A stretch of DNA of 64,000 bases from Mycolicibacterium rhodesiae NBB3. Its GTDB lineage: Bacteria > Actinomycetota > Actinomycetes > Mycobacteriales > Mycobacteriaceae. The notes under the pieces are model-generated. The model made no database searches and had not been told where the DNA came from. It saw only the letters and a program-made list of their open reading frames with translations. Location: assembly GCF_000230895.2 (NCBI RefSeq), contig NC_016604.1, positions 1,612,001 through 1,676,000 of the forward strand. Direction: 5' to 3'. The translations under genes were made by a program, and so were the position numbers. Shown piece after piece: positions 17,780-26,176 of this stretch. Every line of letters starts with the position of its first letter. Positions within the stretch are counted from its first letter, which is position 1.

Positions 17780-18472
17780 GTGAACGCACCCCCGCGAGCC
17801 CGCACCCGCCCCCGTCGACCGGTGCGGCGCGAGCAGTTGTCCGACGAGGTCGCCGCTCGCCTGCGCACCGACATCATGACCGGCGTCCTGCGCCCCGGCA
17901 CCTTCATCCGGCTGGACGACACCGCCGCCCAGCTGGGGGTCAGCATCACCCCGGTGCGTGAGGCGCTGCGCACACTGCGTGGCGAGGGCATGGTTCAGCT
18001 CGAGCCGCACCGCGGTCATGTGGTCGTACCGCTGAACCGCTCCGACGTCGAGGACATCTTCTGGCTGCAGGGCACGATCGCCAAGGAGTTGGCGGCGACG
18101 GCGGCCGAACGGATCACGCCTGCGGAGATCGACGAGCTGGAGCATCTCAACGACGCGCTGGCCGCCGCCGTCGGAGGACACGACCTCGACGAGATCGCCT
18201 CCGCCGAGTTCGCGTTTCACCGGACGCTCAACAGGTCGACCGGGCGCATCAAGTTGGCGTGGTTCCTCTTACATGTCGCGCGGTACCTGCCGGGGCAGCT
18301 CTACGCCGGCGATCCGGAGTGGGGACGTTCGGCAGTGACCGGGCACCGCGAGATGATCGCCGCGCTGCGTCATGGCGATGTGGACACCGTCGTCAGATTG
18401 ACCGGCGGCGAATTCACCGACGGCGCCCGGCGACTGATCGCCCGGCTCGACGAGACAAAGCTGTGGGGCTGA
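17780..18472 (+). CDS. mce1R: GntR/FadR-family transcriptional repressor Mce1R
   Basis: Mce1R is the repressor divergent from the mce1 operon. The GTG start at 17780 follows GGAGAG and gives 230 residues. Residues about 18-80 form the GntR winged helix-turn-helix (LSDEVAARLRTDIMTGVLRPG, then LGVSITPVREALRTLRGEGM). The C-terminal FCD ligand-binding domain contains the FHRTLNRSTG and GHREMIAALRHGD blocks with metal-binding His residues. Long-chain acyl compounds are the expected ligands, from family knowledge. The divergent arrangement with fadD5 matches Rv0165c-Rv0166. Confidence 0.92.
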   Translation: MNAPPRARTRPRRPVRREQLSDEVAARLRTDIMTGVLRPGTFIRLDDTAAQLGVSITPVREALRTLRGEGMVQLEPHRGHVVVPLNRSDVEDIFWLQGTIAKELAATAAERITPAEIDELEHLNDALAAAVGGHDLDEIASAEFAFHRTLNRSTGRIKLAWFLLHVARYLPGQLYAGDPEWGRSAVTGHREMIAALRHGDVDTVVRLTGGEFTDGARRLIARLDETKLWG

Positions 18473-18509
18473 CACCGACCCCTTCCGCGCGCCCGCTGCG
18501 CCATCGAGA

Positions 18510-18953
18510 TCAAGCGCCTGCGGAGAGTTCCTCGGCGCGGGTCTTCAAATTGCCCGCGAGGTAGTCGAGCGTGTCAGCGATCGCCTTCTTCACCATCTGG
18601 CTCGGGATCGGCAGTTTGGTCTCGACGTCGAGGTCGACCGTCAGCAGCGACGTACCGCCGATCGGCACCACCGAGAACTTCTGTTCCTGCTTCTCGAAGA
18701 ACTCACCCTGTTGAAGCACCGTCTGGATCTGGTGCTCGTCGGGGTAGTAGACCGCGGTGATGAACGTGCCCGACTGCCCCTGTACGACGACATCCAAGCG
18801 CAACTGGCTGGGTCGGCCGTCGTCGTAGCGCGCCAGCACCCAGCAGCCCGTGATCTCCTCGTTCCACGACGGATACGACTCGAAGTCGGCGACGATCCCC
18901 ATGATCACTTCGGCGGGGGCGGCGACCTCGACGGTCTGGCTCACGAACGGCAT
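18510..18953 (-). CDS. SRPBCC/polyketide-cyclase-like protein (Rv0164-like)
   Basis: This 147-residue protein has the START-like SRPBCC fold: an N-terminal strand VSQTVEVAAPAEVIMGIVAD, the FESYPSWNEEITGCWVL segment and a long C-terminal helix. It corresponds to Rv0164 (TB18.5) by sequence and position. The fold makes a hydrophobic pocket that may bind a lipid or polyketide; no ligand is known. It lies 16 nt after the thioesterase gene, on the same strand, so the two are probably co-transcribed. It converges with mce1R. Confidence 0.88.
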   Translation of the reverse strand: MPFVSQTVEVAAPAEVIMGIVADFESYPSWNEEITGCWVLARYDDGRPSQLRLDVVVQGQSGTFITAVYYPDEHQIQTVLQQGEFFEKQEQKFSVVPIGGTSLLTVDLDVETKLPIPSQMVKKAIADTLDYLAGNLKTRAEELSAGA

Positions 18954-18969
18954 CGCACGAGCATATCGA

Positions 18970-19416
18970 CTAGTCGACCGTCGCCTTTTCGAGCAGAGCC
19001 CGGATCACGCCGGGGATCGGCACCGGCCGCCGGCTCTCCCGATCGACGTAGACGTGCACCCAATGGCCGGTCGCCGCGACGGGTTCGTCGGACTTGCCGT
19101 CCTGCCAGATCCCCATCCGGTACGTGACGCTGCTGTTGCCCAACCGCGTGACAGATAGGCCGACGAAAAGCGGTTCGGGGAAACGCAGTTCGGCGAAGTA
19201 CCGGCACCCCGATTCCGCGACGACGCCCAGCCACGGCACGGTCAGCGAGTCGATGTCACAGTTCGTGTTGATCCAGCCGTTGATCGTTGTGTCGAACAGT
19301 TCGTAGTAAACCGCGTTGTTGAGGTGACCGAACATGTCGTTGTCGGTCCATCGCGTGGTCACCGGCCAGTGCACGGGAAAGTCGCCACTGGTCAGCGATT
19401 GCTCGCTGCTGCTCAT
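18970..19416 (-). CDS. Hotdog-fold acyl-CoA thioesterase (Rv0163-like)
   Basis: The ATG at 19416 gives 148 residues with the 4-hydroxybenzoyl-CoA-thioesterase type of hotdog fold. The catalytic region TTRWTDNDMFGHLNNAVYYE carries the Asp, and RFPEPLFVGLSVTRLGNSSV follows. It should hydrolyse an acyl-CoA thioester in the cytoplasm. By position it is the Rv0163 homologue next to the Rv0164-like SRPBCC gene. A longer upstream extension would run into the next gene and is not used. The specific acyl substrate is unknown. Confidence 0.87.
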   Translation of the reverse strand: MSSSEQSLTSGDFPVHWPVTTRWTDNDMFGHLNNAVYYELFDTTINGWINTNCDIDSLTVPWLGVVAESGCRYFAELRFPEPLFVGLSVTRLGNSSVTYRMGIWQDGKSDEPVAATGHWVHVYVDRESRRPVPIPGVIRALLEKATVD

Positions 19417-19439
19417 GCGAGCAGTCTTGCAGGCCGCCG

Positions 19440-19709
19440 TCACCTGCAGGGCGAGCTCGCGAACGCGTTGGCGGCGCGGTAGTAGTTGCTGGAAGCCTGG
19501 ATGGTCAGCGCATCGTTGGGGCCGTACCGGTTGTGGTAGTCCCGGTAGATGCGCCCGGTGGTTTCGTAGTCCCTGACGATCTTGGCGCAATACCGCTGGT
19601 CTTCACGTTCCATCGGCTTGGCGTCTGCGACGCCGGCGACGAGACCCGCCAACGCGCCCGAAAGGGCGACCGCCGCCAGCGACGCTTTTCCAATTACGCG
19701 AGTTCTCAT
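19440..19709 (-). CDS. Small secreted protein of unknown function
   Basis: This 89-residue protein starts at ATG 19709, with AAGGGA 7 nt upstream, and overlaps the methyltransferase stop as ATGA. A Sec signal peptide (VIGKASLAAVALSGALAGLVAGVADA) is followed by a mature part of about 60 residues with Tyr- and Asp-rich segments (YCAKIVRDYETTGRIYRDYH) and two cysteines, probably a disulfide. I recognise no family. Coupling to a methyltransferase may be fortuitous. Confidence 0.75.
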   Translation of the reverse strand: MRTRVIGKASLAAVALSGALAGLVAGVADAKPMEREDQRYCAKIVRDYETTGRIYRDYHNRYGPNDALTIQASSNYYRAANAFASSPCR

Positions 19710-20389
19710 GTGATTTCCCTTCGTGTCGCACGACCGATCGCGAGCGGGTGGACTATCGCCGGCATGCCGCGCCACACGACGTCCTGGGACGTGACGGTGA
19801 ATCCGCAAGCTCGCATGCGTCCCACGGTGTCCCGGTTGCAGCGACAGCCGCCCGCGAAGTGACGCCACGGTCCGGCAAAGCGGTCCTGCAACGCCGCCAG
19901 CACCCGTGAGCTCGCCCGCACATGCTCGATGAACAGCAGCTGACCGTCGGGCCGGAGCACCCGCGCGATTTCACGGAGCGCGCGTTCGGGCTCATCGACC
20001 GTGCACAGGGCGAGCGTCGACACGACGGTGTCCACGGACTCGGCGGCAAACGGCAGCTCTTCGGCCTGCGCATCGACAATCCCTGTGAGACAACTGTTTC
20101 GACGCAGTCGGCGGGACAGCTTCTTGCGCATCCCCGGCTCGGGTTCGGTGAGCAGCAGCTCGGTGACCGCTTCCGGATAGTGCGCGATGTTCAACCCGGT
20201 CCCGGACCCGATCTCCACGACGCGGCCGTAGGCCTCGGCTAGCAGCGTACGCCGGCGGTGTCGCATGCCAGCGATCTCACCCAGCAGGAGAAACGGGTCG
20301 TATACGAGCGCGAAGATCCGTAGCCATCCGGCGGATGGCGGCTTCACCCGCGGCTCGGAATCGGAGTTGACGTCGGCGATATCGGTCAT
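19706..20389 (-). CDS. Class I SAM-dependent methyltransferase
   Basis: The ATG at 20389 gives 227 residues. Motif I is VVEIGSGTGLNIAHYP, motif II is around LLLTEPEPGMRKKL, and a later VLRPDGQLLFIEHVRAS matches methyltransferase domain 11 proteins. Next comes a Cys-rich CRCNRDTVGRMRACGF segment, resembling bacterial relatives of METTL7 that methylate thiols or lipids. The substrate is not predictable. It is probably co-transcribed with the small secreted protein downstream. Confidence 0.85.
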   Translation of the reverse strand: MTDIADVNSDSEPRVKPPSAGWLRIFALVYDPFLLLGEIAGMRHRRRTLLAEAYGRVVEIGSGTGLNIAHYPEAVTELLLTEPEPGMRKKLSRRLRRNSCLTGIVDAQAEELPFAAESVDTVVSTLALCTVDEPERALREIARVLRPDGQLLFIEHVRASSRVLAALQDRFAGPWRHFAGGCRCNRDTVGRMRACGFTVTSQDVVWRGMPAIVHPLAIGRATRREIT

Positions 20390-20433
20390 GGCGCAAACGT
20401 AGGAGCCGGCGTGTGGTGCGCGCATCGCCCGAT

Positions 20434-20458
20434 GCGGCCATCTTCGACAGATGGCCGC
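20434..20458 (-). terminator. Hairpin, candidate intrinsic terminator
   Basis: A perfect inverted repeat, GCGGCCATCT, 5-nt loop, AGATGGCCGC, lies about 11 nt after the stop of the hydrolase-LuxR gene and before the methyltransferase start. There is no T-tract, which is common for mycobacterial hairpin terminators. It could equally be an operator in the methyltransferase promoter region. Confidence 0.5.
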
Positions 20459-20469
20459 TTTCGGCTATT

Positions 20470-21510
20470 TCACAGGATCCCGAGACGCGCGGCTTCGGCG
20501 ACGGCGGCGGTTCGTGATGTGCGACCCAGCTTGCGGCGGATATTCGCGACGTGGCGATGCACGGTGTGCGAGCTGAGCACGAGTTGCTCGGCGATCTCGC
20601 GATCGCTGAGGCCACGCGCGATGCAGCCGAGCACTTCGCGTTCGCGGACCGAAAGGACCAGCTCTTGCGTGCTCTCGGTGTGAGGGGACGGCTGCGCGGG
20701 GCCCAGCGCTTCGCGGCATGCGCGGACGACGGAATCGGCGTCACCGTGCCATGGGAAGTGCGCGCTGCCCTTCAGCGGAATGAATGTCGCGCCCGGAATC
20801 GCGGCGGCGACCTCGCGCCCCAGCCGGTACGGCACGGCGCGGTCGTCGCGACGATGCACCACCAGCGTCGGCGAACGAACGTGCGCGAGGCGGTCTCGAA
20901 CGTCGAGGCGATACACCATCGCCAACACCGCAGCGGCGGTCTCAGCCGTCGTCGCCTCGCGCTGCAACCGGCCGAATCGCTCGTGCTCGTCAGCGTCGGC
21001 CCTGCCGAGGAATATGTCGCTCAGCAGACGTGATCCCAGACCCCAATGAGCTTGTATCGCAGCCAGTATCGCGTTACCCACCCCGGGCGCGGTGAGTTCC
21101 GAACCGTCCGGGTACGACCCGTACAACACCATCTGCTCGACGCGCTCGGGAAACGCCGCGGCGAAGGCGATCGCCGTGCAGCTCCCCGATGAGCCGCCGA
21201 TGAGCGAAACGCGGTTGAGCCCGAGCTCGTCGATGAGCGCGCGCAGCGTCGCGACCTCGCTGTCCAGAGTCAGATCGGAGTCTGTGACCGTGCGGTCCGA
21301 CATGCCGACGCCGAGCCGGTCGTACCGGATCAAGGTGTATCCGTCGGAGATCCCGTCCCAGAATCGACGGAAGTCGGCGTTCTGCCAGTCGAGTTCAAGG
21401 TGACTCACCCACCACGCAGGAGCGACCAGCGGTGGACCGCTGCCGCGCACCTCGTACGCCACCCGGCGCCCGCCGAGGGGCAGAAACCGGATCTCGGACT
21501 TCTCCAGCAT
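20470..21510 (-). CDS. Alpha/beta hydrolase fused to LuxR-type DNA-binding domain
   Basis: This 346-residue protein joins an N-terminal alpha/beta hydrolase to a C-terminal LuxR helix-turn-helix. The hydrolase has the oxyanion region APAWWVSHLELDW, nucleophile elbow GGSSG with Ser near 107, and a His in GSAHFPWHGD. The last 65 residues (LSVREREVLGCIARGLSDREIAEQL, interrupted here for length, then SSHTVHRHVANIRRKLG) are a full DNA-binding domain. The likely job is a regulator whose hydrolase-like domain senses or hydrolyses an ester or lactone. A start 11 codons upstream is possible. It is divergent from adhE1, a plausible target. Confidence 0.88.
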   Translation of the reverse strand: MLEKSEIRFLPLGGRRVAYEVRGSGPPLVAPAWWVSHLELDWQNADFRRFWDGISDGYTLIRYDRLGVGMSDRTVTDSDLTLDSEVATLRALIDELGLNRVSLIGGSSGSCTAIAFAAAFPERVEQMVLYGSYPDGSELTAPGVGNAILAAIQAHWGLGSRLLSDIFLGRADADEHERFGRLQREATTAETAAAVLAMVYRLDVRDRLAHVRSPTLVVHRRDDRAVPYRLGREVAAAIPGATFIPLKGSAHFPWHGDADSVVRACREALGPAQPSPHTESTQELVLSVREREVLGCIARGLSDREIAEQLVLSSHTVHRHVANIRRKLGRTSRTAAVAEAARLGIL

Positions 21511-21578
21511 CACCAGCAGCGTAATGCGAATCGGCCGGCGCATTGTCGGTCCAGACGTAGTACCGGCAGGCTGTAGTC

Positions 21579-22685
21579 ATGAAGATCCGCGGTGCCGTAC
21601 TCGAACAGATCGGATGCGAAAGGCCGTACGCGCAATCCCGTCCGCTGGTGGTGGACGACCTCGACCTGGCCCCGCCCGGCGCGGGTGAACTCCTCGTTCG
21701 CATCGAGGCCGCCGGCATGTGTCACTCGGACCTCTCGGTGGTCGACGGCAGCCGGATCCGGCCAATGCCGATGCTGCTCGGCCACGAGGCGGCCGGCGTC
21801 GTCGAAGAGGTCGGCGGCGGCGTCACCGATGTCCCCGTCGGACAGCGTCTGGTGATGACGTTCCTACCGAGGTGCGGCGGCTGCGAGGCGTGCGCGACCA
21901 ACGGGATCACTCCCTGTGTGCCCGGCAGCGCGGCCAACGCGGCGGGCACGCTGATGACCGGCGAGCGCAGGCTCTCCCGCGGCGGCGACCCCGTCCATCA
22001 CCATCTCGGGGTCTCGGGTTTCGCCACCCACGCCGTCGTCGACCGCCGCTCGGTCGTGCCGGTGCCAGCCGATGTACCCGCGGAGGTCGCCTCGCTGCTC
22101 GGGTGCGCCGTGCTCACCGGAGGCGGCGCGGTGATCAACGCGGGACGGCCACAACGCGGCGACACCGTGATCGTCGTCGGCCTCGGCGGGGTCGGAATGG
22201 CCGCCGTGCTCACAGCGCTGGCGCAGGACGATGTCCGCGTCATAGGTCTCGATCAACTGCCCGCCAAGCTCGAGCTGGCGCGCACAATGGGCGCACATGC
22301 TGCGTATACCCCCGACGAGGCGCGCGAGGCCGCACTCAAGGCCACCGTGGTGATCGAGGCCGTCGGCCATCCGAAGGCCGTGGAGACGGCCGTCGACCTC
22401 ACCGCAGCTGGTGGGCGCACCGTATGCGTCGGGCTGCCGCACCCTGACGCACGAATCACGCTGTCGCCGTTGGGCTTTGTCGCAGAGGGCCGCTCGCTGA
22501 TCGGCAGCTACCTCGGCTCAGCAGTGCCGTCGCGGGAGATTCCGCATTTTGTCGATCTGTGGCGGTCGGGACGGCTTCCCGTCGAATCGCTGGTGTCGTC
22601 GACGATCCCGCTGGATGACATCAACACCGGCATGGACCAACTCGCGGACGGAAACGCCGTCCGCCAGATCATCCGGTTCGACTAG
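21579..22685 (+). CDS. adhE1: Zinc-dependent alcohol dehydrogenase AdhE1
   Basis: This medium-chain alcohol dehydrogenase has 368 residues. Catalytic zinc ligands are Cys48 (GMCHSD), His69-Glu70 (LLGHEAAG) and a Cys in LLGCAV. The structural zinc is held by Cys99, 102, 105 and 113. The NAD-binding motif is VVGLGGVGMAA. It oxidises primary alcohols to aldehydes or the reverse, with NAD. It corresponds to Rv0162c. The gene is divergent from the hydrolase-LuxR regulator, with 68 nt between starts, and its end overlaps the convergent mscS-like gene by 17 nt. Confidence 0.92.
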   Translation: MKIRGAVLEQIGCERPYAQSRPLVVDDLDLAPPGAGELLVRIEAAGMCHSDLSVVDGSRIRPMPMLLGHEAAGVVEEVGGGVTDVPVGQRLVMTFLPRCGGCEACATNGITPCVPGSAANAAGTLMTGERRLSRGGDPVHHHLGVSGFATHAVVDRRSVVPVPADVPAEVASLLGCAVLTGGGAVINAGRPQRGDTVIVVGLGGVGMAAVLTALAQDDVRVIGLDQLPAKLELARTMGAHAAYTPDEAREAALKATVVIEAVGHPKAVETAVDLTAAGGRTVCVGLPHPDARITLSPLGFVAEGRSLIGSYLGSAVPSREIPHFVDLWRSGRLPVESLVSSTIPLDDINTGMDQLADGNAVRQIIRFD

Positions 22686-23499
22686 CGGCGGCTTCGGGAT
22701 TCGCGACGCCCGCGCGTCGCAGTTCCGACACGATGAGCGCGCGCAGCCGACGGCTCACCTCGAACTGCTTGCCCGGCAACGTACGCGCCACGACCCGCAG
22801 GTTCACAGTGTCCTTCTCGATGCTTTCCACACCCATCAGCTGCGGCTCGTCGAGCAGCAGCTCGGGAAGGCCGTCGTCGTGCATGGCTTTCTGCGAGACG
22901 TCACGCAGCGCATCGTTGACGACGTTCATGTCCATCGACGTCGGCACCGGGACATCCACCACCGCGCGCGCCCAATCCTTGGACAGGTTCAGCGATTTGA
23001 CGATTTGTCCGTTGGGGACCGTGAAGACCTCACCGTCGCCGGTACGAAGTTTCGTGACGCGCAACGTGACGTCCTCGACGGTGCCGCGCGCCGGATCGCC
23101 ACCCGCCGTGACCGTGAGCGCCACCAGGTCGCCGAACCCGTACTGCTTCTCGGTGATGATGAAGAAGCCGCTGAGCAGATCCTGCACGATCCGCTGGGCC
23201 CCGAAGCCGAATGCGGCACCCAGCACCGCAGCAGGGGCCACCAACGAGCCAATCGGCAGACCGAGCTGGTTGGCGATGTCGACGGCCACCACGATGTAGA
23301 GCACGGCGATGGCCACCGACGAGATCACCGACGAGACGGCCCGCCGGTGCTTCACGCTTTCCGGGCGCAGCACGGCATCGGTCGCGTTCCCGGTGTCCAG
23401 CCGCTTGCTGATGCGGCGAGCGACGAATCGGATCAGCCGCGTCGCGATCACCGCGAACAGCAGTACCAGCACGATGTGCAGGCCCTTGTCAGCAGCCAT
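22669..23499 (-). CDS. Small-conductance mechanosensitive channel (MscS family)
   Basis: This 276-residue membrane protein has an N-terminal helix and two to three further transmembrane segments. The pore-lining TM3 is Gly/Ala-rich (GSLVAPAAVLGAAFGFGAQR) and is followed by the beta domain (GDPARGTVEDVTLRVTKLR and FTVPNGQIVKSLNLS) and a C-terminal alpha/beta domain. It should release solutes during hypo-osmotic shock. A stop codon closely precedes the ATG in frame, so the start is firm. Only 99 nt separate it from the upstream acyl-CoA dehydrogenase gene. Confidence 0.88.
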   Translation of the reverse strand: MAADKGLHIVLVLLFAVIATRLIRFVARRISKRLDTGNATDAVLRPESVKHRRAVSSVISSVAIAVLYIVVAVDIANQLGLPIGSLVAPAAVLGAAFGFGAQRIVQDLLSGFFIITEKQYGFGDLVALTVTAGGDPARGTVEDVTLRVTKLRTGDGEVFTVPNGQIVKSLNLSKDWARAVVDVPVPTSMDMNVVNDALRDVSQKAMHDDGLPELLLDEPQLMGVESIEKDTVNLRVVARTLPGKQFEVSRRLRALIVSELRRAGVANPEAAASRTG

Positions 23500-23598
23500 T
23501 CGGTGAGTTGATCAAGTGTGGAAGTCATATGGAAGTCGGCTTCCCGACCGTCGTGCGAGATCAAACATCCACGCGATGTGAGTTGCCCTACTTTGGAT

Positions 23599-25365
23599 TC
23601 AGAACCAGGCGTCACGCATGTCGAGTGAAGTGCGGTCCAGTGCCGCGAGCAGATCGAGCGCGGGACCGGTCTTGGGCAGTTCGGCGCGGAAGAAGTACCG
23701 CGCGGCGTGACGCTTGCCGTCGTAGAAGTCCCCGGTGCGGCCATTGCAGGCCACCACCTGTTGCAGCCAGATCCAGGCGACGACGATGTGCCCGAACGCC
23801 TCGAGGTACGCGACGCTGTTGGCCATGGCGGCATCGATGTCGCCGGACGCGAACATCGCGGCGGTGACCGCGACCATGCGTTGCCAGTACGTGTCGAGCT
23901 CGCCTGCTAATTCGGCCGCCTGACCGCCCGCGGCCCTCGCGGCGTCGACCGTTTCGGAAATGGCCGCCCCGAGTGCCATCAGGCTCGCGCCACCGCCCTG
24001 GGTTACCTTGCGGCCCAACAGGTCCAGGCTCTGGATGCCGTGGGTGCCTTCGTGGATGGGGTTGAGTCGGTTGTCACGGTAGTGCTGTTCGACGTCGTAT
24101 TCGCGGGTGTAGCCGTAGCCGCCGTGGACCTGGATCGCCAGGCTGTTGGCCTCCAGGCACCACTGTGACGGCCAGCTCTTGCCGACCGGCGTGAGGATGT
24201 CGAGCAGCAGGGCCACCGCATCGCGTTCCTCGTCGGTCTCCGCGCTGTGCTGCAAGTCGACCAGTTTGGCGCAGTACAGCAGCAGCGCCATCCCGCCCTC
24301 GACGTATGCCTTCTGCGCCAACAGCATTCGCTTGACGTCGGCGTGCTCGATGATCGGGATCTGCGGTGTCGTCGGATCCTTGGCCGTCACCGGTCTGCCC
24401 TGCGGGCGTACGCGGGCGTACTCCAGCGATTTGAGGTATCCGGTGTAGCCGAGCGCCACCGCGCCCATGCCGACGCCGAGACGCGCCTCGTTCATCATGG
24501 TGAACATGTAGGTGATACCGCGATGAGGTTCGCCGACGAGGTAACCCACTGCGCCGTCGAAGTTCAGCACGGTGTTGGTGATACCCCGTTGTCCCATCTT
24601 GTGGTTAAGCCCGGAGATCGCGACGCCGTTGCGCTGCCCGACCGAACCATCCTCAGTGACAAGGTATTTCGGAACGATGAAGAGCGAGATTCCCTTGGTA
24701 CCTGCGGGGCCGCCCGGGATCTTGGCCAGCACCAGGTTGACGATGTTGTCGGTGAGCTCGTGTTCGGCGCCCGATATCCACATCTTCGAGCCGAAAAGGC
24801 GGTAGGTGCCGTCCTCCTGGGGTTCGGCCCTGGTGAGAATGTCGGCCAGAGACGATCCGGCCTGCGTCTCGGACAGCGCCATCGTTCCGGAGAACCGTCC
24901 GGCCAGCATCGGTTTGACGAAGGTCTCGATCTGCTCGGGCGTGCCGAACTTCGCGAGCAGGTTCGCGTTGGCGATGGTGAGCATGACGTAACCCGAGGTG
25001 CTGATGTTGGCCGCCGCAATCCAGGCGAACGCCGCCTGCGCGACGGCCATCGGCAACTGAGCGCCGCCCAGCTCGTGGTCCATGCCCATGCCCACGAGAT
25101 CGGCTTGGGCGAACGCGTCCAGCGCCTCCTTGACCTCACCGATGACGGTCACCTTCTCACCGTCGAACTGCGGTTCTTCTGCATCGCTGCGCTTGTTGTG
25201 CGGCGCGAAGTATCGCGTGGCCAGCTGTTCACACAGCTCCAGCACGGCGTCGAACGTCTCGCGGGAGTGCTCGGCGAAGCGGTTCCGCTTCGTCAGCTCA
25301 TCGATCCGTAACCATTCGTAGAGCAGGAAGTCGAGGTCCCGTCGTGACAGCAGGTTGGACTTCAT
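23599..25365 (-). CDS. Large acyl-CoA dehydrogenase (FadE5/DmdC type)
   Basis: The 588-residue length and the N-terminal LYEWLRIDELTKR region mark the large acyl-CoA dehydrogenase subgroup that includes mycobacterial FadE5 and DmdC-like enzymes. It uses FAD to form a 2-enoyl-CoA. Visible features are MALSETQAGSSLADI and FGSKMWISGAEHEL (FAD and substrate contacts). HGGYGYTREYDVEQHYRDNR is followed by IHEGTHGIQSLDL, where the Glu is the expected catalytic base. A C-terminal helical extension completes it. The gene lies 2 nt after the TetR gene, so it is probably its main target. Chain-length preference is unknown. Confidence 0.9.
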   Translation of the reverse strand: MKSNLLSRRDLDFLLYEWLRIDELTKRNRFAEHSRETFDAVLELCEQLATRYFAPHNKRSDAEEPQFDGEKVTVIGEVKEALDAFAQADLVGMGMDHELGGAQLPMAVAQAAFAWIAAANISTSGYVMLTIANANLLAKFGTPEQIETFVKPMLAGRFSGTMALSETQAGSSLADILTRAEPQEDGTYRLFGSKMWISGAEHELTDNIVNLVLAKIPGGPAGTKGISLFIVPKYLVTEDGSVGQRNGVAISGLNHKMGQRGITNTVLNFDGAVGYLVGEPHRGITYMFTMMNEARLGVGMGAVALGYTGYLKSLEYARVRPQGRPVTAKDPTTPQIPIIEHADVKRMLLAQKAYVEGGMALLLYCAKLVDLQHSAETDEERDAVALLLDILTPVGKSWPSQWCLEANSLAIQVHGGYGYTREYDVEQHYRDNRLNPIHEGTHGIQSLDLLGRKVTQGGGASLMALGAAISETVDAARAAGGQAAELAGELDTYWQRMVAVTAAMFASGDIDAAMANSVAYLEAFGHIVVAWIWLQQVVACNGRTGDFYDGKRHAARYFFRAELPKTGPALDLLAALDRTSLDMRDAWF

Positions 25366-25367
25366 CG

Positions 25368-26036
25368 CTAGCCCCGCGGTGCGGTTTCCTCGACTGGGAG
25401 CCCCAACGGCTCGGACTCGCGCACCGCTTCATCGCGAATCAGCCCGCGCAGCAACGCGGTGCTGAATTCGACGGCGATCTCCTGCGCGGTGCGCCGACCG
25501 TGCGGCCTCAGCCAGCGGTAGGAACCCAGGGTCATTCCGATGTAGCCCAGGGCGAGCACATGGCTGTCGCAGTCGTAGAACTCGCCGCTGGCGATACCCC
25601 GGTCGATGACGTCGCGCACGTGTTCGTAGACCTGCGCCTCCTTCTCGCGGATGTAGGCCACCTGGTCTTCGGTGAACCACTCCGAGATGTAGGGACCCTC
25701 CTGGAAGTACACCGCCGCCCGCTCGATGTCGCTGGCGATGCCGACTAGCAGCCGGCGGGTGAAGTGATAGATGGTCTCGCGCGCCGAGGCGGTCGGATCG
25801 TCGTGCAGCGCGTCCACGGTGAAGTCGGCGGCGCCCTTGTAGATGTCGTAGAGAATCAGCGACTTGCTGGCGTAGTAGTGGTACACCGTGGCCTTGTTCA
25901 GGCCGACGGCGTCGGCCACGTCGTCCATCCGAGTGCCGTGATAGCCCCTGGCAGCGAAGAGTTTGGTGGCGACGGCCAACAACTCTTCGCGCCGCGACAT
26001 CCCATTGCTGGAAGATGCAGGTGACGAGGCGGTCAT
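25368..26036 (-). CDS. TetR-family regulator (Rv0158-like)
   Basis: This 222-residue TetR protein has its helix-turn-helix at residues about 14-60 (YHGTRMDDVADAVGLNKATV then YHYYASK). The C-terminal ligand-binding domain resembles that of Rv0158 and of regulators that sense acyl-CoAs. It is co-directional with, and 2 nt ahead of, a large acyl-CoA dehydrogenase, a typical pairing in which the acyl-CoA ligand relieves repression. A CAACTGGTTGG element lies 45 nt upstream of its start and may be its operator. Confidence 0.9.
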   Translation of the reverse strand: MTASSPASSSNGMSRREELLAVATKLFAARGYHGTRMDDVADAVGLNKATVYHYYASKSLILYDIYKGAADFTVDALHDDPTASARETIYHFTRRLLVGIASDIERAAVYFQEGPYISEWFTEDQVAYIREKEAQVYEHVRDVIDRGIASGEFYDCDSHVLALGYIGMTLGSYRWLRPHGRRTAQEIAVEFSTALLRGLIRDEAVRESEPLGLPVEETAPRG

Positions 26037-26080
26037 GGCGGCTCACTATATGCAGGCCGGACGCGTGTCCGGGATTCAAT

Positions 26081-26091
26081 CAACTGGTTGG
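26081..26091. promoter_or_regulatory. Candidate TetR operator (CAACTGGTTGG)
   Basis: This near-palindromic element with CAAC/GTTG arms lies 45-55 nt upstream of the TetR-acyl-CoA dehydrogenase operon. Ten of twelve positions, counting the preceding T, match the perfect palindrome CCAACCGGTTGG at 41939-41950, upstream of the aldehyde dehydrogenase cluster. The shared motif suggests one regulator for both. Confidence 0.4.
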
Positions 26092-26176
26092 CTAGTTTAT
26101 GACCAGAGGGTGTCGCCGCTTCGCTGGCGGGTCTAGACTCATCGCAGAACCAGCCCGGCACGCGAGAGGTGATGAC

